DNA from: Actinacidiphila alni
Lineage (GTDB): Bacteria; Actinomycetota; Actinomycetes; Streptomycetales; Streptomycetaceae
Direction of reading: 5' to 3'
Assembly (NCBI RefSeq): GCF_900112845.1
Contig: NZ_FONG01000020.1
Coordinates: forward strand, 89,432-153,431
Length of the DNA: 64,000 nt
Notes under the pieces: model-generated
Databases searched by the model: none
Seen by the model: only the letters and a program-made list of their open reading frames with translations
What the model was told of the DNA's origin: nothing
In this document: in pieces, positions 42,681 to 51,200 of the stretch
Numbering within the stretch: position 1 is the first letter of the stretch
Layout: each line of letters opens with the position of its first letter
Made by a program: the position numbers and the translations under genes

Positions 42681-44960
42681 GTGAGTGAGAAGAAGAACCC
42701 CCTGACAGCGGCGGCCGACAAGGCCGTGGACGCGGTACGGGAGGCCGTCGACCCGGGCAACGAGATCCCTGGCGCGCCGTCGTCGCGGCCCGCACCCGTC
42801 GCGGAGCCGACCGCCCCCGCGGGACCGCTGCCTCCCAAGGCCGACCAGCGCGGGCCCGACACGTACAGCCCGACCGGCACGCCCACCGGCGCTCCGCAGC
42901 AGGACGTCGCGCAGAGCGGCGACCGGCTGACGACCGCGCAGGGCGCGCGGCTGCACGACACCGACCACTCGCTGAAGGCGGGACCGCGCGGACCGGTGCT
43001 GCTCCAGGACCATCACCTGCGGGAGAAGATCACCCACTTCGACCACGAGCGGATCCCCGAGCGGGTGGTGCACGCCCGGGGCGCGGCGGCCCACGGTGTC
43101 TTCGTGGGGTACGGCGCCGCTGAGGGGATCACCAGGGCGGCGTTCCTGGCCAAGGACGTCAGGACACCGGTCTTCGTACGGTTCTCCACCGTCCTCGGCT
43201 CGCGGGGCTCGGCCGACACCGTCCGGGACACCCGCGGTTTCGCGACGAAGTTCTACACCTCCGAGGGCGTCTTCGACCTGGTCGGAAACAACATCCCGGT
43301 CTTCTTCATCCAGGACGCGATCAAGTTCCCCGACGTTATCCACGCCGGCAAGCCGCATCCGGACCGGGAGATCCCGCAGGCGCAGAGCGCGCACGACACG
43401 TTCTGGGACTTCGTCACCCTGCACACCGAGGCCACCCACCACACGCTGTGGAACATGTCCGACCGGGGCATCCCCCGCTCCTACCGGATGATGGAGGGCT
43501 TCGGCGTCCACACCTTCCGGCTGGTCAACGCCGAGGGCGCCACCACGCTGGTGAAATTCCACTGGAAGCCGAAGCTGGGCGTCCACTCCTTGGTGTGGGA
43601 GGAGGCGCAGATCACCGCGGGCACCGATCCGGACTTCCACCGCCGCGATCTGGCGGACGCGATCGAGTCCGGCGCCTTCCCGGAATGGGAGCTGGGGGTG
43701 CAGACCTTCCCCGACACCGAGGAGCAGATGTTCGAAGGGATCGACCTGCTGGACCCGACCAAGATCGTGCCGGAGGAGCTGGCCCCCGTCCATCCGGTCG
43801 GCATGCTCACGCTGAACGCGAATCCGTCGAACTACTTCGCCGAGACCGAGCAGGTCGCCTTTCACGTCGGGCATCTCGTACCGGGCATCGACGTCACCAA
43901 CGACCCGCTGCTGCAAGGCCGCCTCTTCTCGTACGTGGACACCCAGATCACCCGGCTCGGCGGCCCCAACTTCGGTCAGCTGCCGATCAACCGCACCCAC
44001 GCGCCGGTCAACGACATGCTGCGTGACGGCATGCACCAGACGGCCGTGCACAGCGGGGTGGCCCCCTACCGGCCCAACTCCCTTGACGGCGGCTGCCCGT
44101 TCATGGCGGGTGCGGACACCGGCGCGTACATCGAGGTCCCGGCCGAGGTGCCGGCGGGCCGCAAGGTGCGCGACGCGGCGGCGTCCTTCGACGACCACTT
44201 CAGCCAGCCCCGGCTGTTCTGGCTCAGCATGACGCCCACCGAACGCGAGCACATCATCGCCGCGTACACCTTCGAGCTGGGCAAGTGCTATGAACAGGCG
44301 GTTAAGGAACGCGCGTTGAAGGTGCTCGCCAATATCGACGGCGGGCTGTGCGCGCAGGTCGCGACCGGTCTCGGCCTGCCGGTGCCGGAGCCGGAGACCG
44401 CGCTCACCGACCCGCGGCCGAGCCCCGCCCTGTCCCAACTCGGCCGCCGCTGGCCGCTGGACGGCCGGGTCGTCGGCATCGTCACCGGCGGCGCGGACGA
44501 TCTGGACGGTGTACGGGCGGTCCGCGCGGCAGTGCTCGACGCCGGCATGGTGCCGCTGGTCATCGCCCCGACGGGCGGCACGCTCGACCCGGACGGAGAA
44601 TCCGTCACCGTACAGCGCTCGTTCGCCGCCGTCCGGTCCACCGAACTGGACGCCGTCGTGGTGGCGGGCGCGCCGGCGCCCGCGGCGGACGCCCTGGGCG
44701 CCCGGGACGCGAAGGCCGACGAGGAGGTGGCCGCCGCAACGGATCTCGATCCGCGTGTCGCGCTGCTGCTCACCGAGGCGTACCGGCACGGCAAGGCACT
44801 GGGCGCGTGGGGCGGCGGTACGGCCGCGCTGCGGGCGGCGGGGATCGACCTCACCGCGCCCGCGGTGGCGACCGGCGACGGCGCCGTCGCCGTAGTCGAA
44901 GAGGTCGGCCTGCTGCTCTCCGAGCACCGCGCCTGGGACCGCTTCGCACCGGCCGTCTGA
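42681..44960 (+). CDS. katE: Large-subunit catalase (HPII/KatE type)
   Basis: This 759-residue haem catalase converts H2O2 to water and O2. The catalytic His (H131, RVVHARGAAAHGVF), Asn (N204, LVGNNIPVFFIQD) and haem-ligand Tyr (LFSYVDTQITR) are present, with GNNIP and FNHIDP-type landmarks. The N-terminal 90-residue extension and a C-terminal flavodoxin/GATase-like domain (RVVGIVTGGADDLDGVRAVR and the rest to the end) define the large-subunit clade. GTG 42681 has CGGAG upstream. A SigB-like promoter and position next to stress genes suggest osmotic or oxidative-stress control. Confidence 0.95.
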   Translation: MSEKKNPLTAAADKAVDAVREAVDPGNEIPGAPSSRPAPVAEPTAPAGPLPPKADQRGPDTYSPTGTPTGAPQQDVAQSGDRLTTAQGARLHDTDHSLKAGPRGPVLLQDHHLREKITHFDHERIPERVVHARGAAAHGVFVGYGAAEGITRAAFLAKDVRTPVFVRFSTVLGSRGSADTVRDTRGFATKFYTSEGVFDLVGNNIPVFFIQDAIKFPDVIHAGKPHPDREIPQAQSAHDTFWDFVTLHTEATHHTLWNMSDRGIPRSYRMMEGFGVHTFRLVNAEGATTLVKFHWKPKLGVHSLVWEEAQITAGTDPDFHRRDLADAIESGAFPEWELGVQTFPDTEEQMFEGIDLLDPTKIVPEELAPVHPVGMLTLNANPSNYFAETEQVAFHVGHLVPGIDVTNDPLLQGRLFSYVDTQITRLGGPNFGQLPINRTHAPVNDMLRDGMHQTAVHSGVAPYRPNSLDGGCPFMAGADTGAYIEVPAEVPAGRKVRDAAASFDDHFSQPRLFWLSMTPTEREHIIAAYTFELGKCYEQAVKERALKVLANIDGGLCAQVATGLGLPVPEPETALTDPRPSPALSQLGRRWPLDGRVVGIVTGGADDLDGVRAVRAAVLDAGMVPLVIAPTGGTLDPDGESVTVQRSFAAVRSTELDAVVVAGAPAPAADALGARDAKADEEVAAATDLDPRVALLLTEAYRHGKALGAWGGGTAALRAAGIDLTAPAVATGDGAVAVVEEVGLLLSEHRAWDRFAPAV

Positions 44961-44980
44961 CAGCGGCGGTCGGCACGCCC

Positions 44981-46006
44981 ATGCGGCTGCGGACGAGTGA
45001 CCGGCACCGGCCGGGTTGGCGGAGGGTCAGGCACGGGCGGGGCTTCCGCTATCTCGACCAAGACGGCCGCCCACTCGACGCGGAACGCAAGCAGCGGGTG
45101 AAGGATCTGGTGATCCCGCCCGCGTGGACGGACGTCTGGATCTGCCCGTGGCCCAACGGGCACCTCCAGGCGGTCGGTACGGACGCGGCGGGCCGTCGGC
45201 AGTATCTCTACCATCCCGACTTCCGGGCCCGGCAGGAGCAGGCCAAGCACACGCACGTCCGCGAGGTCGCGGCGGCGCTCCCGCGGTTGCGCGAACGTGC
45301 GGAGGCGGGGCTGCGGGAGCGCGGCCTCACCCGCGGCCGGGTGCTGTCGTGTGCGGTACGCCTGCTCGATCTGGGCTTCTTCCGGGTCGGCAGCGCCGGC
45401 TACACCCGCGACAACGGCACTTACGGGCTGACCACGATGCTGCGCGAACACACCGAGTGCCGCCGTGGCGAGGTGCGGTTCAGCTATCCGGCCAAGGGCG
45501 CCAAGCACATCGTGCGGGCCGTCGCGGACGAGCAGACCTGCGCCGCGGTCCGTGCGCTTCTGCGGCGCTCGGAAGGCGGCGAAGAATTGTTCGCTTACTG
45601 GGAGGGCCGCGCCTGGCACACCGTGGACAGCGCGGCGCTCAACGCGTGCCTGCGGGACTTCTCGGGCGCCGACATCACGGCCAAGGACTTCAGGACGTGG
45701 CACGCCACCGTGCTGGCCGCGGTCGCGCTGGCGGTGTCCTGGCCCGTGGCGGGCATGTCGCCACGCGGACGCCGCAAGGCGGTGGCCCGCGCCGTTCAGG
45801 AGGTCAGCCACTACCTGGGCAACACACCGGCCGTCTGCCGGGCCTCGTACATCGACCCGCGGGTGATCGAACTCTTCGAGGAGGGACGCACGGTCGCGGC
45901 CGATCTCGATCGGCTCGGCGAGGGGACGGACTTCGGCCGTCCGGCCGCCCAGGGCGCGGTGGAGCGGGCCGTGCTCGCGCTGCTCCGCGACGGAGCCGGA
46001 GGGTGA
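44981..46006 (+). CDS. DNA topoisomerase IB
   Basis: This 341-residue protein is of the poxvirus/bacterial type IB topoisomerase family. The N-terminal domain has RRVRHGRGFRYLDQDGR and LVIPPAWTDVWICPWPNGHL. The catalytic domain has RVGSAGYTRDNGTYGLTT, SYPAKGAKH, DFRTWHATVLAAVAL and the active-site Tyr in CRASYIDPRVIELFEEG. It relaxes supercoils through a 3-prime phosphotyrosine link. The length is normal for the bacterial form. It starts 21 bases after the catalase stop and is probably co-transcribed with it; the next gene begins four bases after its stop. Confidence 0.92.
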   Translation: MRLRTSDRHRPGWRRVRHGRGFRYLDQDGRPLDAERKQRVKDLVIPPAWTDVWICPWPNGHLQAVGTDAAGRRQYLYHPDFRARQEQAKHTHVREVAAALPRLRERAEAGLRERGLTRGRVLSCAVRLLDLGFFRVGSAGYTRDNGTYGLTTMLREHTECRRGEVRFSYPAKGAKHIVRAVADEQTCAAVRALLRRSEGGEELFAYWEGRAWHTVDSAALNACLRDFSGADITAKDFRTWHATVLAAVALAVSWPVAGMSPRGRRKAVARAVQEVSHYLGNTPAVCRASYIDPRVIELFEEGRTVAADLDRLGEGTDFGRPAAQGAVERAVLALLRDGAGG

Positions 46007-46010
46007 CAAT

Positions 46011-46733
46011 GTGTTTGTCCGCCGCGGCGACCCGGCATACGGTGCCCGGGTGGATCTCTTCTCGCACACATGGACCGCGCTGCGGGCGGCCGTCGCGGAT
46101 CTGGCCGACGAGGACTACGCGCGGCCGTCGGGGTGCAAGGGCTGGCTCGTGCGAGATTTGGTGTGCCATCTGGTGATCGACGCGCAGGACGTGCTGATCA
46201 CACTGGCGACGCCTGCCGAGTCGGAGCCGACCGTGAATGCCGATACGTACTGGCAGTTGGTCGAGCCGCCGACCGGGGAAGATCCGCTGGACGCGCTGAT
46301 CCCGCGGCTGGCGGCGGCGTACGGCGATCCGGCGCTGCTCGCGTTCCACCTGGACGACGTGGGCTCGGCGGCGGGCCGGGCCGCGGTGCTGGCGGATCCG
46401 GCGGCGCGGGTCGGCACCAAGGACGAGGTGCTGACGGTGGGCGACTATCTGTCGGCGTACGTCCTGGAGTGGACGCTGCATCATCTGGATCTGATCGCGC
46501 ACCTGCCGTCGGCGCCCGCGGCGCCGGGAGCCGCTCCGCAAGGCGCAGGTCCGTCGGACCAGGCGCTCGCGGCGGCGCGCGCCGCGCTGGAGCGGATCGC
46601 CGGGGCGGTCTTCCCCGCGTCCTTCACCGACCGGGACGCGCTGCTGGTCGGGACGGGGCGGCGCGCGCCCAGCGAGCGGGAGCGCGCGGCGCTGGGCGGG
46701 GACGCCGCGCGGCTTCCCTTCGTACTCGGCTGA
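46011..46733 (+). CDS. DinB-like/maleylpyruvate isomerase N-terminal family protein
   Basis: This 240-residue four-helix-bundle protein of the mycothiol-dependent/DinB superfamily has the characteristic CKGWLVRDLVCHLV, and the metal His pair in YVLEWTLHHLDLIAHL. Members include maleylpyruvate isomerases and mycothiol S-transferases; the exact activity is unassigned. ATG 46011 has GGAGG six bases upstream; GTG 46050 is a shorter alternative (VDLFSHTW). It follows the topoisomerase closely, suggesting a stress-response unit with catalase. Confidence 0.85.
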   Translation: MFVRRGDPAYGARVDLFSHTWTALRAAVADLADEDYARPSGCKGWLVRDLVCHLVIDAQDVLITLATPAESEPTVNADTYWQLVEPPTGEDPLDALIPRLAAAYGDPALLAFHLDDVGSAAGRAAVLADPAARVGTKDEVLTVGDYLSAYVLEWTLHHLDLIAHLPSAPAAPGAAPQGAGPSDQALAAARAALERIAGAVFPASFTDRDALLVGTGRRAPSERERAALGGDAARLPFVLG

Positions 46734-46776
46734 CGGGGCTTCCGCGGCCGTCCCCCTGGCCTGGGGTGACCGGGGG

Positions 46777-47397
46777 TCAGGCGCGGAAGGCGGTGGCGAG
46801 GCGGTCGCTCTGGGAGACCGGGAGTTCGCGTTCGATCAGCGGGACGAGATCGCGCTGTTCGTGGCCGAGGTACTGGTCGATGTCGGCGAGGACGCCGTTG
46901 ACGGTGAGCGGCCGGGTGCCCTCCAGGCCGGGCGACGCGATGGCGCGGTCGAGCAGTGCCAGGAGTTCGACGCCTTCCTCGCGGTCGCGGCGGACCGCCT
47001 GCGCGACCGACGAACGGGACTCCAGGGTGCGGCCGACGGTGGCCTCCTTGGCGGCGCAGTGCCGCCGGAACGCCGCCGCGATCGGCCGCAGGTCGGCCGG
47101 GGCGGTGCTCTCCTTGTTGAACACCGTCTGGATCATGTCGTGCACCGCGGTGCCGGAGTCCATCAGGGACAGCGACACGCCGTGGAAGCGGGCCCGGTCG
47201 GCCACCGCGGCGTCGTGCTCGGCGGCACGGATCGACGCGTCGAACTCGGTCGAGTGGTTCTGGATGTTGTGCGGCCCGCGGGGCCGGTCGCCCGTCCCGG
47301 GCGGGACGTCCGCCGCAGTGGCCGCCGGGGCGTCCGACGGCGTCTCCGCCGCCGGGTCGTAGACGGTCGAGCCCTGCGCCTTGGTGGTCTCCTCCAT
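46777..47397 (-). CDS. Hemerythrin-like (HHE) domain protein
   Basis: This 206-residue protein has a disordered 45-residue N-terminus rich in Thr/Ala/Pro. The helical core has possible metal ligands at HDMIQTVFNKE, FRRHCAAKEATVG and YLGHEQRDLVPLIERELP, in the spacing of hemerythrin HHE bundles. These bind a di-iron centre and sense O2 or redox state. The match is by pattern only. GGAGG precedes ATG 47397. It is convergent with the DinB-like gene. Confidence 0.55.
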   Translation of the reverse strand: MEETTKAQGSTVYDPAAETPSDAPAATAADVPPGTGDRPRGPHNIQNHSTEFDASIRAAEHDAAVADRARFHGVSLSLMDSGTAVHDMIQTVFNKESTAPADLRPIAAAFRRHCAAKEATVGRTLESRSSVAQAVRRDREEGVELLALLDRAIASPGLEGTRPLTVNGVLADIDQYLGHEQRDLVPLIERELPVSQSDRLATAFRA

Positions 47398-47630
47398 GTC
47401 CGGTCCTCCTCGCGAGGCGGGTGATGGCGTCCGAGCCGCGGCGCCGTACCGCGAAACGCCGACAATCATGGCAATTGTCCCTCTACGGCCCCTTCTCGGC
47501 TCCAGGAGGGCGGTTACCCGCCGCGCCTCCGTGAAAACGGCACCCTCGACGGCCCGGGCGACGTACGCCACAGACGACCACCCTTTCGGGGACTCGCACA
47601 AATATTCGAACACGTGCCAGGATTGCCCGC

Positions 47631-47894
47631 ATGAAGCAGCACGACTTCCCCGCTGATCTCATCGAGGCGCAGCGCGACTGGTACGTCACCTACCGCCTGC
47701 TCGCCGACGCGCCGGCCGGCACGCAGACCACCGTGCTCCGGCGCCGCCTGCAAAGGCTCTCCGTCCGGATCTCCACCCATCCGTACTGGGCGTCACTGCC
47801 GGGCACGGCCCCGGCCGCCCGCATGGAACTCAAGGAACTCACCTGGACCGCCGCCGCCGAGCGGTCCAGCTGGCCGTCCGCACCACCCGCCTGA
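47631..47894 (+). CDS. Small conserved-looking protein of unknown function
   Basis: This 87-residue cytosolic protein starts MKQHDFPADLIEAQRDWYVT. It has Arg-rich middle helices (TTVLRRRLQRLSVRISTHP) and an Ala-rich tail. Streptomycetes encode similar small proteins with the FPxDLxxxQxxWxxTYxxL pattern, to my recollection, but no function is known. Codon use is typical of the window. It is divergent from the hemerythrin-like gene. Confidence 0.6.
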   Translation: MKQHDFPADLIEAQRDWYVTYRLLADAPAGTQTTVLRRRLQRLSVRISTHPYWASLPGTAPAARMELKELTWTAAAERSSWPSAPPA

Positions 47895-47966
47895 CGCGGC
47901 TCGACCCGGCTTGACCTGACACACCCCGGCCCGACATGGCCCGGCTCGACGCGACCCGACTTGACG

Positions 47967-48020
47967 TGAGTAGACCGGTCTGTCTAATCTGCTCCACGAC
48001 CAGACAGACCGGTCTACTCA
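47967..48020. promoter_or_regulatory. Perfect 19-bp inverted repeat operator before the MFS gene
   Basis: TGAGTAGACCGGTCTGTCT (47967-47985) and its exact reverse complement (48002-48020) are separated by 16 bases. Each arm itself holds the palindrome AGACCGGTCT, so two TetR dimers could bind. It ends 20 bases before the MFS start. Confidence 0.75.
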
Positions 48021-48040
48021 ATCGTCGGACGGACCTGACC

Positions 48041-49330
48041 ATGACGCATCTCTCGGTCGCCCCCGCATCACGGACCGCCACCGCCACCCCGGCGCCGCCG
48101 TCCGCGAGCCGTCGCCATGGGGCGCGACGGCTGCCGCCGCGCGTCGCGCTCTATGTGCTGGCCTCCGTCACCGTCTCCTTCCTCGCCGCCTCCAGCGCAC
48201 CGACCCCGCTCTACGCCGTCTACCAGGCCGAATGGGGCTTCACCCCGATCACCACCACCGTCGTCTTCGGTGTCTACGCGGTCGCGGTGCTGCTCGGCCT
48301 GCTCACCCTGGGCAAGCTGTCCGACCACGTCGGACGGCGTCCCGTGCTGCTGGTGGCGCTCGCCGCGCAGGCGGCCTCCATGGTCGTGTTCGCCACCGCC
48401 GAAGGTGTCCCGGCCCTGTTGGTCGCCCGCGTCGTCCAAGGGCTGTCGACCGGTGCCGCGCTCGGTGCGATCGGTGCCGGGATGATGGACATCGACCGCC
48501 CGCGCGGCACGATCACCAACGCCGTCGTCCCCGGCATCGGCACGGCGACCGGCGCGCTCGTCTCGGGCCTGGTCGTCCAGTTCCTGCCCGCGCCGACGCA
48601 TCTGATCTACCTCGCGCTGCTCGGCGTCTTCGTCCTCCAGGCCGTGGCCGTCGCCCTCATCGCGGAGACGGTCACCCGCAAGCCCGGCGCCGCCGCCAGC
48701 CTCGTCCCGGAGATCGCGCTGCCGCGCACGGTACGGCGTCCGGTTCTCGTGGCGACCCCCGTGCTCTTCGCCGTCTGGGCGCTCGCCGGTCTCTACGGTT
48801 CCCTCGGCCCGTCCCTCGCCCGGCAGTTGACCGGTTCCACGTCCGTGGTCTTCGGCGGCCTCAGCCTGTTCGTGCTCGCCGGGGTCGCGGCGCTGTCGGT
48901 CCTGGCGCTGCGGCACGCGGCGGCGCGCACGGTCATGCTCACCGGGATCGTCGCCCTGATCGCCGGGGTGGCGGTCACGCTGGCCTCGATCCGCGGCGCG
49001 TCGGCCACCGGCTTCTTCCTCGGCACGGCCGTCGCGGGGATCGGCTTCGGCAGCGGATTCCAGGGCGGCATCCGTACGGTGCTGCCGCTGGCCAAGCCCC
49101 ACGAGAGTTCCGGGGTGCTGTCGCTGCTCTTCGTCGTCTCCTACCTCGGCATGGGTGTGCCCGCCGTGGCGGCCGGCTTCCTCGTCGTGCACGCCGGCGG
49201 ACTGACCGCCACCGCCGAGGAGTACGGCGCCGCCGTGATCGCCCTCGCGGCGGTCGCGCTCGCCGGACTGCTGCGGGGCGGGCCCGGCCGGGGTGCGCGG
49301 CGCGGTGAGCTGCTCGGCGGGAACACCTGA
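48041..49330 (+). CDS. MFS drug-type exporter, paralogue of 35384-36736
   Basis: This 429-residue twelve-helix MFS protein shares the loops AASSAPTPLYAVYQAEWG and LGKLSDHVGRRPVLLVALAA with the exporter at 35384, and the LLVARVVQGLSTGAALGAIG helix, showing common ancestry. It probably exports drugs by proton antiport. ATG 48041 is chosen from the ribosome-proximal MTHLSVAPAS start. A 54-base operator lies upstream and a TetR gene 97 bases downstream, so repression by that regulator is likely. Confidence 0.87.
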   Translation: MTHLSVAPASRTATATPAPPSASRRHGARRLPPRVALYVLASVTVSFLAASSAPTPLYAVYQAEWGFTPITTTVVFGVYAVAVLLGLLTLGKLSDHVGRRPVLLVALAAQAASMVVFATAEGVPALLVARVVQGLSTGAALGAIGAGMMDIDRPRGTITNAVVPGIGTATGALVSGLVVQFLPAPTHLIYLALLGVFVLQAVAVALIAETVTRKPGAAASLVPEIALPRTVRRPVLVATPVLFAVWALAGLYGSLGPSLARQLTGSTSVVFGGLSLFVLAGVAALSVLALRHAAARTVMLTGIVALIAGVAVTLASIRGASATGFFLGTAVAGIGFGSGFQGGIRTVLPLAKPHESSGVLSLLFVVSYLGMGVPAVAAGFLVVHAGGLTATAEEYGAAVIALAAVALAGLLRGGPGRGARRGELLGGNT

Positions 49331-49398
49331 CCAGCCGGACGGCGGGCCGGGCCGGGCAGCGGGGCTGACCAGGCCGCCGTACGGCCGAGGCGTAATCT

Positions 49399-49412
49399 GG
49401 ACAGATCTGTCT
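49399..49412. promoter_or_regulatory. Partial operator before the TetR gene
   Basis: GGACAGATCTGTCT is a 14-bp near-palindrome (one mismatch). It shares the AGAC/TCTGTCT half-site with the operator at 47967-48020 and sits just after a TAATCT -10-like box, 15 bases before ATG 49428. It suggests autoregulation by the same TetR. Confidence 0.6.
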
Positions 49413-49427
49413 GAAGGGGTGACGGTC

Positions 49428-50093
49428 ATGGTGACTGCCCGGAGCACGACGAAGCCGTCGGCGCGCGAGCGGCTGCTCGCGGCGGCGAACGAACTCTTCT
49501 ACGCCGAAGGCGTGCAGAGCGTCGGCATCGACCGGGTCATCGAGCACGCGGGGGTCGCCAAGGCGTCGCTCTACAACACCTTCGGCGGCAAGGAACAGCT
49601 CATCCGGGCCTACCTCGACCATCGCCATGCCGGAGTCACCGCGCGGCTCGTCCGCGCCGTCGAGGGCCGTGCCACGCCGCGCGAGCAGATGCTCGCCGTC
49701 TTCGAGTCGCAGGGCGCGCAATTCGGCAAGCCCGCCTTCCACGGCTGCGCGTTCATCCGGGCCAGCGCCGAGACCAGTCCCGGCAGCCTCGTGGCGGAGG
49801 CCGCCGACAACTACCGCGCCTGGCTGCGGGAGTTGTTCGCCCGCCTCGCCGACGAGGCGGGCGCCGCCGACCCGGAGGCGCTGGCCCGGCAGCTCCAACT
49901 GCTCTACGACGGCGCGACCGTGGCCGCCGCGATGGACCACGACCCCTCCGTGGCCGTCGCATCGCGCGCCGCCGCGGCAGCACTGATCGCCGCCGCCACC
50001 GGCGACTTCGGCTGGGCCCCTCCCCCGCCGGCCCCGGCGGCCGCGGCCGGACCGGGCGCGCCCGACCCCCTGCCGGCGACCGCCCTCGGCTGA
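49428..50093 (+). CDS. TetR family repressor of the MFS exporter
   Basis: This 221-residue regulator has an N-terminal HTH (about 12-55) with GIDRVIEHAGVAKASLYNTF as the recognition region. The ligand domain has PAFHGCAFIRASAETSPGS and a Pro/Ala tail. ATG 49428 has AGGGG eight bases upstream. The matching half-sites at 47967-48020 and 49399-49412 predict that it represses the MFS gene and itself. Confidence 0.9.
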   Translation: MVTARSTTKPSARERLLAAANELFYAEGVQSVGIDRVIEHAGVAKASLYNTFGGKEQLIRAYLDHRHAGVTARLVRAVEGRATPREQMLAVFESQGAQFGKPAFHGCAFIRASAETSPGSLVAEAADNYRAWLRELFARLADEAGAADPEALARQLQLLYDGATVAAAMDHDPSVAVASRAAAAALIAAATGDFGWAPPPPAPAAAAGPGAPDPLPATALG

Positions 50094-50129
50094 GTCCGCC
50101 CCGTACTGCCCGGCCCCGGCGCCGGCGGC

Positions 50130-50477
50130 CTATGCCGCGCCGTCGTCCACGGCTCCCGACCGCTCCCGGACGATGTCCTCCACCGCCGCCGGATCGTCGG
50201 GCGTGATGAACGGGTGGACGTATTTCCCGGTGTCCAACACGATCCCCTGCGTCTTCGACAGCCGTTTCGGGTCCAGCCCCGCCCAGTAACGGACGTTGCC
50301 CGTGCCCCAGATCCGGGCCTGTCCGGTCAGCGGGCCCATCCTCACCCGCCGGACACCGCGGATCGACGCGTACGGGATCGTCTTGGTGCCCCACGGAAAG
50401 TAGTAGCCGCGGATCCGCAACGCGTCGGGCCCGCACTCGATCCAGCGGTCCCGGTAGCCGACGCTGCCGCCACTCAT
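50130..50477 (-). CDS. Small cytosolic protein, possibly PH-like fold
   Basis: This 115-residue protein starts MSGGSVGYRDRWIECGPDAL. It is rich in beta strands (IRGYYFPWGTKTIPYASIRG, ARIWGTGNVRYWAGLD) and ends with KYVHPFITPDDPAAVEDIVR. The pattern resembles bacterial PH-domain-like proteins, but I cannot assign a family firmly. GGAGG precedes ATG 50477. It sits downstream of the next gene, with 44 bases between. Confidence 0.6.
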   Translation of the reverse strand: MSGGSVGYRDRWIECGPDALRIRGYYFPWGTKTIPYASIRGVRRVRMGPLTGQARIWGTGNVRYWAGLDPKRLSKTQGIVLDTGKYVHPFITPDDPAAVEDIVRERSGAVDDGAA

Positions 50478-50521
50478 GTCGCCTCCTCGCACAGGGCCGG
50501 GAAGGGGATCCGTGGGCCCCG

Positions 50522-50977
50522 TCACTCGGGATCCTCGGCGGTGCCGGTGGAGGAAGTGGAGGAAGTGGAAGAAATGGTCAGGTCGGAGAAATTCTGGCCC
50601 TGGACCACAGGGCCGTGCTGGACACCCCCGCTCACGGAGTTGTGGACCACGACGGTCCGCCCGTCGAGCGCGGGCGCGAGTTCGTCGAGCAGGCGGCGCA
50701 GTTCGTCCGCCGCGGCCGGGTCCGCACGGAGCACCGAGCGCAGCCGCGAGCGCCACGCCGCCTCGATGTCGCCGCTGGCCGCGGCCTCGTCGCCCTCGGC
50801 GCGTGCGGCCAGCAAGTCGTCCTGCGAGCGCTGCAGTTCAGCGGTGGCGGCCGTGGTCTCGCCGCGCCCGAAGAACGCGGCCACTCGGTCCCGCACCTGG
50901 GTCCAGGCGTCCGAAGCCATCAACGCCACCACCGTCGTCGCCCCCGACGACACCAGAGCTGCCAACTCCGCTTCCAC
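50522..50977 (-). CDS. Helical protein of unknown function with HGPVVQG motif
   Basis: This 151-residue protein has an N-terminal helical part (VEAELAALVSSGATTVVALM, then WTQVRDRVAAFFGRG and Glu/Ala-rich helices). It ends in the sequence VVVHNSVSGGVQHGPVVQGQ followed by a Ser/Thr-rich tail. The HNxVSGGxQHGPVVQG stretch recurs in streptomycete proteins of unknown role; in my recollection it often ends such proteins. GGGGGGAGCG precedes GTG 50977. It may be co-transcribed with the gene at 50130. Confidence 0.6.
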   Translation of the reverse strand: MEAELAALVSSGATTVVALMASDAWTQVRDRVAAFFGRGETTAATAELQRSQDDLLAARAEGDEAAASGDIEAAWRSRLRSVLRADPAAADELRRLLDELAPALDGRTVVVHNSVSGGVQHGPVVQGQNFSDLTISSTSSTSSTGTAEDPE

Positions 50978-51200
50978 CGCTCCCCCCTCGACCACCCCAC
51001 GAGTGCGGCACACCGCACCGTCCACGGTAGGGATCGCGGTGGCGCTTGGGTAGGCGGCCTCATCCGTACGCACATGCGCCGCCGTACGGGTCCGCGCGCC
51101 CGGACGCGGCCGGCGCGAGGACCGACGCCATGGCCCGGTTCGGGTGATGTCGCCGTGCCCCGCCGGGTGAAGTGCGGGGCACGGCTGGCACGATGACGGC

